Source: Planctomycetota bacterium
GTDB taxonomy: Bacteria > Planctomycetota > UBA1135 > UBA2386
Assembly: GCA_016713175.1 (NCBI GenBank)
Contig: JADJPQ010000003.1
Coordinates: 186,001 to 250,000 of the forward strand
Length of the DNA stretch: 64,000 bases
Direction: 5' to 3'
Part shown: piece by piece, positions 36,588 through 46,155 of the stretch
Numbering within the stretch: the first letter of the stretch is position 1
How the letters are laid out: each line of letters starts with the position of its first letter
Notes under the pieces: model-generated
Databases searched by the model: none
Told to the model about the DNA's origin: nothing
What the model saw: only the letters and a program-made list of their open reading frames with translations
Position numbers and translations under genes: made by a program

Positions 36588-37901
36588 TCAGCGGCGGACC
36601 AGGATCACGATGCCGCGGGCGGCTGCCTGGCGACCGAGTTCACCACCCGGTTGCCAGCGCGAGAACGTCGCCGCCAGCCGTTCCTGCACCGGCTCCGCTG
36701 CCCCACGCCGGCTCTTCGCCGACAGCACCACGAACTGCACATCTTGTCGGGTGGCCTGCACGACCAGCCACTCGGCATCGAAATGGCGCGGTGGCAGCGG
36801 CCGCTGGCCGGCGTACCACAGCACGCGCGTCATGTCGCCGGCGACCGCGTGCCCGGGTTGCAGCCGGCGAGCCAGCGTCTGACCGACCAACCGTTCGGCG
36901 AGCCGGTCCGGGGCAATCGTGCCGTGCCAGCCAACCCACAGATCGAGGCATGCCGCCAGCGCCAGCAACAGTTCGCGCCAGCGCGCCGGCAAGCGGGCGA
37001 GACCGACACCGCCAAGCACGAACACGACCGGTGCCCACGACAGGAAGAACCGCCGGCGGACGACGAACGTCAGGATGCCGGCGATGCCGACCAGCAGCGC
37101 GCTGACCAACTCACGCCAATGCGGAGCCCGCGGCGGCAGCAGCGCCAGCAGCAAGAAGCCGCCCGCCAACAAGAACGCTTCGGCGAACGCCCCCGGTGCC
37201 GCCACCAGATTGGCGAGCAGATCGCCATGCCCAGCCAGGTCGTCGCGCTGTTCATGGAACGTCAGGATCGGCAACGGATCGAACCCCTGACCGGCCAGGC
37301 CACGCACTGCCGCCAACGCGGCGACGGCAACCAGGAACCACGGCCACGCGCGCAACGCCGCGAACCCGACCGCCAGCACGAACGCGATCGGCAGGCCCGC
37401 ACCCTCCGGCCGGGCCCAGAACGCCAGTCCGGACAGGACCCCCAACCACGTCCAGCGCCGCGTCACGCCGGCGAGCACCGCGGTCGCCAGCATGGCGACG
37501 AACAATGGCTCCGACAGCGCCTCGGCGGCGGTCAACGCCAGCCGCGGCGAGGTCGCTGCCAGCACCGCCGCCGGCAGGCCGGCACCGGCTCGCAAACGTT
37601 CGGCCGTGAGCGCGATCGGGACGATCGCGAGCGCGCCGAGCAGGCAGTTCAACACCGCGGCGGCGGTGATCGGATCGGCGCCACCCGCGATCGGCACGGC
37701 CAACAGCAACGGCCACGCCGGTGGGAACGGTTCCGACCATGGCATCGCCCACGCCCCGGCGGCGAACTGCTGCGCCATCCACAGATAGTTGACCCCGTCC
37801 TCGGCCGGCACCGGCGTGTGCATCGCCAACACCCACCGCCAGCACGCTGCGGCCACGCACAACCACAGCAATTGTCGGCGCTGCGCCGGAGACCAGTTCA
37901 T
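36588..37901 (-). CDS. GT-C-type membrane glycosyltransferase-like protein
   Basis: The 437-residue protein has about ten membrane segments and an opening of the PMT/ArnT kind: after the first helix, TPVPAEDGVNYLWMAQQFAAG carries the acidic residues expected in the first outer loop of polyprenyl-phosphate-dependent glycosyltransferases. Further motifs are SEPFPPAWPLLLAVPIAGG and ALSEPLFVAMLATAVLAG. Members transfer a sugar from a lipid carrier to lipid or protein on the outer side of the membrane. Its ATG overlaps the stop of the 1200-residue protein gene upstream (ATGA), so the two are translated together. Confidence 0.78.
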   Translation of the reverse strand: MNWSPAQRRQLLWLCVAAACWRWVLAMHTPVPAEDGVNYLWMAQQFAAGAWAMPWSEPFPPAWPLLLAVPIAGGADPITAAAVLNCLLGALAIVPIALTAERLRAGAGLPAAVLAATSPRLALTAAEALSEPLFVAMLATAVLAGVTRRWTWLGVLSGLAFWARPEGAGLPIAFVLAVGFAALRAWPWFLVAVAALAAVRGLAGQGFDPLPILTFHEQRDDLAGHGDLLANLVAAPGAFAEAFLLAGGFLLLALLPPRAPHWRELVSALLVGIAGILTFVVRRRFFLSWAPVVFVLGGVGLARLPARWRELLLALAACLDLWVGWHGTIAPDRLAERLVGQTLARRLQPGHAVAGDMTRVLWYAGQRPLPPRHFDAEWLVVQATRQDVQFVVLSAKSRRGAAEPVQERLAATFSRWQPGGELGRQAAARGIVILVRR

Positions 37902-40900
37902 GGCAGCCTCGTCGACAGGCCCGGATCCTCGCCGTCCTCGGCATAGCGCCCGAGCCGGAACACCAGGTCGCGGTAGTTGCGGATGTCCAGCACGGCCAGC
38001 GACTGCACGGTGCGCAGGGCCACCACGTCGCGCCAGACGGCGTCGCCATGGCCGTACTCGGCGCGCAGCCGTTCGATCGCCGTCGCGGTCGGCGAGGCAT
38101 CGGGCGGCAGCGCCAACCACGCTTCGAGCACCGCGCGCACGTCGTGCCGGCGCGCCGCCCAGGCCCGGCGCAGATTGCGGCGCAACCGCCGCGTTGCCGG
38201 CACCCGGTGCCGTTGCAACCACAGGTCGACCGGATGCGGCCGCAAGCGATCGAGCAGCCAACGCCGGCAGTCGGACAGCCACGAGCCCGGTTCGTCGCCC
38301 GCCGCCAGGGCCGGCAGGGTCCGCGCGCGCCAGGCTTCGGCGGTCAACAACGTGCGCACCCGACCACGGTCGCACAAGAAGGCCACCGTCACCGCAAACT
38401 GCCCGAGCGCTGGTTCGACCTCGGGGTGGCCGGCGCCCAGGTCCGGCAGCCACGCCAGATGGCCATGCAGTTCCTCGATCCGCCGCCGCGAAGCCGCCGC
38501 GAGCTTGCGCAGTTCGGCACGTTCGCGATCGCGCAGGTGCAGGAAGTCGAGGTCCTGCTCGAGCGGCGCTGGCACCGCGAACTGCCCGGTCGCCGACCAG
38601 GTCGTAGGCGCCCCGGAGTACGACGGGTCCAACAGCACGCGCAAGCGGATCGACTCCAAGAGCCCCGGCGCCTTCATCCGGTGGATCTTGCGCATCGCCA
38701 CCGCGTATGGCGCTTCGGTCGGTTCGCGCAGCGTCTGCGCCAGATGCGGCCGCAACACCTCGCGCGTGATCTGCCGCAGCCGCCCGATCACCCAGCCGAT
38801 CGATCGCAACGCGCGCAGCACCACGAACAGCGGCAGCAGGAACACCCGGCCGTTGGCCATCCGCGTGCGATAGAACGCGTGGGCGTTGAAACTGCGTTCG
38901 TGCCGCGGCAGCAGATGCACCGGTCGCGTGCCGAAGATCTCGCGGATCATGTTGCGCCGATCCTGGCACAACGCCGCCAGCACCGCGTCGCCGAACAGCG
39001 CGCGCACGTGTTCGTCGCGCTCCGGGTCGGCGGCGACGAAGTCGAGCGCCGAGAACTCGGTGGTCAGGAACCGGCCGCCGTGGCCGGGTGGTGGCAACCG
39101 CTCGATCGTTCGGCCCGCTCTTGGATCCCGCCGATGCGCGATCCAGGCAATGAACCGCTCGCGTTCTGCCGGCGTGGCGCTCGCCTGCTGTGCCGTGGTC
39201 AGGCAATGGCGATTCCAGTCGGTGATCCGCTTGGCGGTCTCGACGATCACGCTCTCGGTGATGAACCGGAACCACAGGTACGGCCCGCTGAACAACGAGC
39301 CGTCGTCCAGTCGCAGCCGCTTCAGCCGTTTGCGATCGCGCTTGTCGGCCGCGAGATGCTCCTGCCGCAGGTTCTCCAGCGACAGGTTGGCCAACAGCTG
39401 CTCGGTGGTCTTGATGTCGCTGGCATGCAGCAGCGCGCCGTCGAGGAAGTGCAGGTACAGCAAGGCCGTCGAGTTGGCGCTGCGCCGCGCCGGCAGTTCG
39501 CCGTCCGGCCCACCACCGCCGACGCCGGTGCGCACGCCTTGCACCTGTTCGCGCAGCAGTGCCAGCGCCTTGCCATTCGCCAGTTCGTCGCCGAACACCC
39601 GCCGCGCCAGGAACTCCAGGTCCTGCCGTTCGTGCCGGCGCTTGGCCAGATGCAGCAGCGACGCGAAGCTCGCCTCGCAGGTCATCCGGAACTGCTCCGA
39701 CGCTTCACCGGCGATCCGCTTCAGCCACCAGCCCAGCGTCAGGAACACCAGGCACACGCTGCCGAGCACCAGCAGCGGCAGACCGACGAACCGGGCGACG
39801 AAGTCGCTGGCGAACAACAGATCGACGATCAGGAACACGCCGCCGAACAGGATCAGCCGCACGGCCGGGCGCTGGCTGGCCTTGACCATCGCCGACGACA
39901 CGCGATCGAGGATCTGCGGGCCGGTGACGATGCCGTGCAGATCGGCCCAGAACTGCGCGCGCTGGTGCCAGCCCTGCAGCCATTCGGCCACGCGGCGCGC
40001 GGCGGCGACGAGCCGTTCTTCGGGATTCGGCGGCAATGGCGCGACGGCGACCCGGCGCACGAACGGCAACCAGCGCACGAACGGCGCGCTGGTGACCCGG
40101 ACGACCCGGTCGAGCGCCCGCACGTCGGCTGGCGACAACCAGCGACCGAGATCCTCGGGCTGCAACGACCACAGCAGTTCGACGGCGTCCTCGACCGGGA
40201 TGTCGCGCAGGCTGCCGGCGCCGCCGACCGGCGCCAGCCAGCAAGCCGGCAATCCGCCCGCACGTGCGGCGACACCGCGAGCCCTGGCCGCCAGCAGCGC
40301 CGTCCGTTGCTCCCCTGGCAGGCGGGCCAACAGCGAACGTTCGCGCTCGAGCGCCGCGAACAACGCCGCCCGCAGATCGACGTCCTGCACGCGGGTCGTC
40401 GGCGCTTCGGCGGCCGCGAAGAACACGAAGTTGCGATTCAGCAGCGACGAGAAGCGTTCGCTGAGGCCATCCATGCCCCGAACCAGGAACAGCAGCAACC
40501 GGAACGTCCGCAGCAGCGGCCGCAGCGCCTGCACGTAGCGCGCGGCCCAGGTCAGGCGGAACAGCCGAAGCACCCGGATGGCCACCACTTCGTCGGCGGC
40601 ACCGATGACAGTCGGGGTCGGCAACAGGAACAGCACCGCCGGGATCGATGGCAACAGGTCGGTGACGAAGTTGCGCAGGAACCAGGCCAGACGGCGCGGG
40701 GCCACCGCCAGGCGCAACGCGAACTCGAGCACGAAGAACAGGCACGCCAGCGCGTCGACCCACTGCAGCACATGGCTCTGGCCCGGCGTCAACGCAACCG
40801 TCGACTCGAGCACCAGGAGGGCCAGCACCGTCAACAGCAACACGAAACTGCTCGTCTCCAGCGCCACCGCGCCGCGCCTGCCGAGCAGTCGCTCCAGACG

Positions 40901-41500
40901 CAGCGCCAATTGCCGTTCCTCCGCGGCCGCGCGGAGCCGTCGCGCCAGCCGGCCAAACCAGCGATCGCCGGTCCGCACCGCCAGATCGGCGAACATGCAC
41001 CCGGTGCGCTCGAGCAACAGCGTCGCATGGCGCAGCGGCAGATCCTCTTCCTCGGTGGTCAGCACCGCAAACCGTTCGGCCGCCTCCTCCCGAAGTCGCG
41101 GCGAACCCTGCACGTGTGCCAGCCGCTGGCCGATCGCCTGTTCGCAGGCAGCCACCGCATCCGTCAGGCCGAGGAAGGTACACTCGGCGGCGACTTCGGC
41201 CAGATCGAGCAGCGCGATCGGATCGCCGGGTTCGGCGGCCAGCAGGTTGCGGATCTGCAGTTCGAGCAGCGCGCGACGCGCGGCGGCCAGCGTCGCGTGC
41301 AACTCCGGCGGATCCCCGGGCTCCGCCGAGCCGTGCAGCCAGCGCCACTCTGCGGTCAGCAGTTCCTGACCGGTCGCGCCGGCGGGCAACAGCCGCATGC
41401 GCAGTGCGGCGAGTTTCGCAGCCAGCCTGACCGGCTCCACTGGGCTGTCCCGCAGCAACTGCCGGAGCCGGTCGAGATCGTTCTGGGGCAGCGGAGTCAA
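37898..41500 (-). CDS. 1200-residue protein with voltage-sensor-like domain, no recognisable pore
   Basis: The single frame gives 1200 residues. After about 215 residues of helical leader there are four membrane segments that fit a voltage-sensor domain: S1 (FVLLLTVLALLVLESTV), S2 (VDALACLFFVLEFALRLAVA, with the conserved F-x-x-E and Arg), S3 (NFVTDLLPSIPAVLFL, with the NF-x-x-DLL pattern) and S4 (VVAIRVLRLFRLTWAARYV, with arginines at every third position). No selectivity filter follows. A second membrane pair lies in the middle (VRLILFGGVFLIVDLLFASD and VGLPLLVLGSVCLVFLTLGW). The remaining about 600 residues are a soluble alpha-rich region without known motifs. The gene overlaps the glycosyltransferase gene by four bases. 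Confidence 0.82.
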   Translation of the reverse strand: MTPLPQNDLDRLRQLLRDSPVEPVRLAAKLAALRMRLLPAGATGQELLTAEWRWLHGSAEPGDPPELHATLAAARRALLELQIRNLLAAEPGDPIALLDLAEVAAECTFLGLTDAVAACEQAIGQRLAHVQGSPRLREEAAERFAVLTTEEEDLPLRHATLLLERTGCMFADLAVRTGDRWFGRLARRLRAAAEERQLALRLERLLGRRGAVALETSSFVLLLTVLALLVLESTVALTPGQSHVLQWVDALACLFFVLEFALRLAVAPRRLAWFLRNFVTDLLPSIPAVLFLLPTPTVIGAADEVVAIRVLRLFRLTWAARYVQALRPLLRTFRLLLFLVRGMDGLSERFSSLLNRNFVFFAAAEAPTTRVQDVDLRAALFAALERERSLLARLPGEQRTALLAARARGVAARAGGLPACWLAPVGGAGSLRDIPVEDAVELLWSLQPEDLGRWLSPADVRALDRVVRVTSAPFVRWLPFVRRVAVAPLPPNPEERLVAAARRVAEWLQGWHQRAQFWADLHGIVTGPQILDRVSSAMVKASQRPAVRLILFGGVFLIVDLLFASDFVARFVGLPLLVLGSVCLVFLTLGWWLKRIAGEASEQFRMTCEASFASLLHLAKRRHERQDLEFLARRVFGDELANGKALALLREQVQGVRTGVGGGGPDGELPARRSANSTALLYLHFLDGALLHASDIKTTEQLLANLSLENLRQEHLAADKRDRKRLKRLRLDDGSLFSGPYLWFRFITESVIVETAKRITDWNRHCLTTAQQASATPAERERFIAWIAHRRDPRAGRTIERLPPPGHGGRFLTTEFSALDFVAADPERDEHVRALFGDAVLAALCQDRRNMIREIFGTRPVHLLPRHERSFNAHAFYRTRMANGRVFLLPLFVVLRALRSIGWVIGRLRQITREVLRPHLAQTLREPTEAPYAVAMRKIHRMKAPGLLESIRLRVLLDPSYSGAPTTWSATGQFAVPAPLEQDLDFLHLRDRERAELRKLAAASRRRIEELHGHLAWLPDLGAGHPEVEPALGQFAVTVAFLCDRGRVRTLLTAEAWRARTLPALAAGDEPGSWLSDCRRWLLDRLRPHPVDLWLQRHRVPATRRLRRNLRRAWAARRHDVRAVLEAWLALPPDASPTATAIERLRAEYGHGDAVWRDVVALRTVQSLAVLDIRNYRDLVFRLGRYAEDGEDPGLSTRLP

Positions 41501-41568
41501 CGCGGGAGGATCCGGAGGCCGCCGATTCTAGGCCACGAAGCCGCCACGCCGACGGCGAATCTCCCGGG

Positions 41569-42477
41569 TCACCAGGGACGCTGGTAGGTCACGTCGGTCA
41601 CCACCCCGACGTAGCGGAACACCGCTTGATGGGTGACCCCGCGCCGCTCGCCGTTGCCTTCGATCCGGACGACCATGCCGGTGTCGAGGTCGTACCACAG
41701 CCGCAGGTCCTGGAACGGCATCCGCGCGGCTTCGCCGCGGTGCGCGTCGATGCGCATCAGCCGTTCGCCGCCGGCGCCGCGTTCTTCACCGCCAGCCGTC
41801 AGGGTGGCGTTGGCGGCGAGATGATCCAACAGGGTGTGCACGTCGAAGTAGCCGAGATCCAGCGCGCCACCGAACGCACTGGTCAGCCGGTCGGCGTCGG
41901 CCAGCGCCACATCGCGGGCGAACACGCCGTTCGCCGGCCGGAACCACACCCGCTCGCCATCGCACCCGACCCGGAAATCGGCGAACGTCTGGCCGCCGCG
42001 CGCGATCTTGCCGTCGGCCAGGAACCGCTGCGGCCGCGCCGTCAGCGTGAACTCCGCGCGCATGCCCGCCCCGCCGCCGATGGCATGCGTCACGTCGAGC
42101 AGGAACCGTCGGTCGACATTCTCGGCCAACAGCGCTGCCGCCCGCTTCACCGCCGCTTCCGCCGACAGGGTCCTGGCCGGTTGCAGCGACCACAACACCA
42201 CGACCGCCAGCACCGCGGCGGCGGCGGCAACGAACCACCAACGACCCGTGGCGGCGGTCGGCATCCGGGTTCGCTCGAGCACGGCATCGATGCGCGACTC
42301 GCGCGACTGCGCGTCCGCCCCCTGCATCGCCCGCAGCAGGCCGTGGATGAACCGCTGCTCGCAAAGCCACGGCTGCGCCGCCGGCGGCACTTCGGCCGGC
42401 GCCGGCCCGTCCGCGAGCGTGTCGTCGAGTTCGCTCCACGCCTCGCCATCGCCGGGTTCCATCGGGTGGTTCGTCAT
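41569..42477 (-). CDS. Membrane partner of ECF sigma factor (possible anti-sigma/RseB-like)
   Basis: The 302-residue protein has an N-terminal cytoplasmic part of about 80 residues (no HxxxCxxC finger), one membrane helix (about residues 82-101) and an outer domain of about 190 residues. The outer part (AEFTLTARPQRFLADGKIA, FPANG and LRLWYDLDTGMVVRIEG) looks like the LolA/RseB fold that binds lipid or lipoprotein. Its ATG overlaps the stop of the sigma factor gene just upstream (ATGA). By position and topology it is a candidate anti-sigma factor, but the missing zinc finger means this is inference. Confidence 0.75.
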   Translation of the reverse strand: MTNHPMEPGDGEAWSELDDTLADGPAPAEVPPAAQPWLCEQRFIHGLLRAMQGADAQSRESRIDAVLERTRMPTAATGRWWFVAAAAAVLAVVVLWSLQPARTLSAEAAVKRAAALLAENVDRRFLLDVTHAIGGGAGMRAEFTLTARPQRFLADGKIARGGQTFADFRVGCDGERVWFRPANGVFARDVALADADRLTSAFGGALDLGYFDVHTLLDHLAANATLTAGGEERGAGGERLMRIDAHRGEAARMPFQDLRLWYDLDTGMVVRIEGNGERRGVTHQAVFRYVGVVTDVTYQRPW

Positions 42478-43007
42478 GCGGTCAGTTCCTCCGGGAACTT
42501 GCTCTGCAGACAGCGCGCCAGCATCGCGCGCCCGCGCTGCAGGTGCTTCTTGACGGCTTCGAAACCGATGCCCAACCGCCGGGCGATCTCCTTGCAGTGC
42601 AGACCGTGCTCGTAGTGCAACGCAATCGCCTGACGCTGCGGTCCGGTCAGGCCGGCCAGGCAACCGCGCAGGACATCGAGCTGTTCGTCGAAGGTGTCGC
42701 CCGGCAGGCTCGCGAACTGTTCGAACCGCCGATCCAGCGCCGCCAGCATCTCGTCGTCGCAGTAGTGGACCTTGCTGCGGCCGAGCTTGCGGCGCCAGTT
42801 GAGCACCAACTTGGCGGCGATGCCGCGCACCCACGGGCCGAACGGCAACTTGCGGTCGTAGCGATGCAGGTTGCGCCAGGCGACCAGGAACGACTCCTGC
42901 AGCAGGTCCTCGGCCGACACCGGGTCCCGCAGCGACGCGAGCAGGAACGCGCGCACCGAGTCGATGTGCTCGCGCACCAGGATCTCGAACAGGTCACGGG
43001 AATCCAC
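42474..43007 (-). CDS. ECF-type RNA polymerase sigma factor
   Basis: The protein (177 residues from the GTG at 43007; an ATG at 43064 is possible but its extra residues look non-coding) has sigma region 2 (DPVSAEDLLQESFLVAWRNL) and region 4 (LTGPQRQAIALHYEHGLHC, then EIARRLGIGFEAVKKHLQRG). The FGPWVRGIAAKLVLNWRR linker is typical of ECF factors. It overlaps its membrane partner gene by four bases. There is no clear Shine-Dalgarno for either start. Confidence 0.85.
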   Translation of the reverse strand: MDSRDLFEILVREHIDSVRAFLLASLRDPVSAEDLLQESFLVAWRNLHRYDRKLPFGPWVRGIAAKLVLNWRRKLGRSKVHYCDDEMLAALDRRFEQFASLPGDTFDEQLDVLRGCLAGLTGPQRQAIALHYEHGLHCKEIARRLGIGFEAVKKHLQRGRAMLARCLQSKFPEELTA

Positions 43008-43099
43008 GCCATGCCCATTGTCGCGGCCCCCGGCCCGGGGACACCGACCGCCGGCGATCCGCACGCTCGCCGACGACCGATGCCACCGGCGGGTCCGAT

Positions 43100-44827
<1,728 letters not shown>

Positions 44828-45020
44828 CGGAGGGTTGGTGCAGGAACGTGGGGCGGGGAGCGTAGCCGCGACAAGTTCGGGACGGAACCACGATCGGCGG
44901 CTGCCGTGACCCGGCGGCACGCCTGCTGCCGGATCCGTCTGCGCACTCGGTGCGATTCCCGAAGGCAACGGAACCAACGACCGTCATGGCCACGTCCACG
45001 TCTCTGGAGGATTCTCTGTC

Positions 45021-45371
45021 ATGACTGCCAAGTTCGAACTGATCGCCGATGAGCAAGGTCGCTACAACTTCACGCTGAAGGGTGACGACGGTCAGGCGCT
45101 GCTGTTCGGGGTGTCGCCCGATGGTCGTATCGCCGTGCAGAACGACATCTTGCACGTGCGCAAGGCCGTTCGCGAAGACCACCTGTTCGTGCCGCACGAT
45201 GCCCCGGATGGCGCGTTCGTCGTGCTGAAGGACACGAACGGTTACGTGCTCGGCAAGAGTCCGCACGTGCGCAAGGATCTGTTGCCGGGGCTGGTCGATG
45301 CGATCAAGGCGACGGCGCCTTCGGCGCCGATCATCGAGCGGCGGTCGCGGTCGCAGCCGGCGCATCACTGA
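45021..45371 (+). CDS. DUF1508 (YegP-like) small protein
   Basis: The 116-residue protein starts with GGAGG about nine bases upstream. It opens FELIADEQGRYNFTLKGDDG, the DUF1508/YegP pattern, and a second, weaker copy of the pattern follows (FVVLKDTNGYVLGKSPHV). The family consists of small two-layer folds of unknown role. The basic C-terminal tail (IIERRSRSQPAHH) is probably disordered. It converges with the next gene, with three bases between the ends. Confidence 0.85.
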   Translation: MTAKFELIADEQGRYNFTLKGDDGQALLFGVSPDGRIAVQNDILHVRKAVREDHLFVPHDAPDGAFVVLKDTNGYVLGKSPHVRKDLLPGLVDAIKATAPSAPIIERRSRSQPAHH

Positions 45372-45374
45372 CGC

Positions 45375-46154
45375 TCAAGCCGGGCGACGCGCCGGCCGGA
45401 ACGGCAACAGCAGATCCAACGCGCGGGCCAGGCCCGTCGCGGTGTGCGCGCCGTGCCAGCAGAAATCGCGACCGTCACACAACAGCACCGGCACATTCGC
45501 CCCAAACTGCTCCGCCGCCAGCACTTGCCGCCGATCCTCGTCGGAGAACTCCCACGGCTCGCTCGGCAGCAGCACCAGATCGACACCGGCCCGCGCCACG
45601 ACCGCCGGCTCGACTGTCGGATACCGATCGCCAGCGTCGGCGCAGACATTGACCGCCCCGGCCCGCTGCAGCACATCGTGGATGAACGTCGTCCGGTTCG
45701 CCCCCATCCACGGCTTCTTCCAGATCGCATAGAACACCCGCGTCGTGCCGCGCTCGAGCATCGCGACCTCCGACCGCGTCACCTGCGCCGCAATCGCCAG
45801 CACCATCGCCTGCGCCGCATCGGCACACTGCAGCACGCCGCCGAGTTCATGCACCGCCGACGACGCTTCCGTCACCGTTCGCGGCTCATGCACCAGCAGC
45901 GGAAATCGGGCCCGCAACCACGCCAGATCCTCGGCGCGATTCTCCTCACTGTTGCCAATCACCAGGTCGGGCGCCAACAGCGCAATCCGCTCGAGCACCG
46001 GGTTCTTCGTGCCGCCGACCCGGACGATGTCGCCCAATTGCTCTGCCGGGTGCGTGCAATAACGCGTGACCCCGACCAGCCGGTCGGCGGCGCCGAGCCG
46101 ACAGACCGTCTCGGTCATGCTCGGCACCAGACTGACGATCCGCTGCGGCGCCAT
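45375..46154 (-). CDS. BtuF-like helical-backbone metal receptor without signal peptide
   Basis: The 259-residue protein opens RIVSLVPSMTETVCRLGAAD and continues with PDLVIGNSEENRAEDLAWL and WMGANRTTFIHDVLQRAGAVNV, the pattern of cobalamin/metal substrate-binding proteins joined by a single rigid helix. It has no signal peptide or lipobox, so it would sit in the cytoplasm, unlike transport receptors; such stand-alone members occur in several phyla. Its ATG is one base after the stop of the upstream oligopeptidase gene, so it is coupled to it. No permease or ATPase gene is next to it. Confidence 0.85.
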   Translation of the reverse strand: MAPQRIVSLVPSMTETVCRLGAADRLVGVTRYCTHPAEQLGDIVRVGGTKNPVLERIALLAPDLVIGNSEENRAEDLAWLRARFPLLVHEPRTVTEASSAVHELGGVLQCADAAQAMVLAIAAQVTRSEVAMLERGTTRVFYAIWKKPWMGANRTTFIHDVLQRAGAVNVCADAGDRYPTVEPAVVARAGVDLVLLPSEPWEFSDEDRRQVLAAEQFGANVPVLLCDGRDFCWHGAHTATGLARALDLLLPFRPARRPA

Positions 46155-46155
46155 G

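Noticed and set aside
35649..37946. Plus-strand frame opposite the unrecognised gene and glycosyltransferase
   Set aside because: Arg/Gln/His-rich antisense composition without domains.
38048..41587. Long plus-strand frame opposite the voltage-sensor-like gene
   Set aside because: It is Gln/Arg/His-rich, low-complexity and lacks motifs, as expected for antisense of a GC-rich gene.
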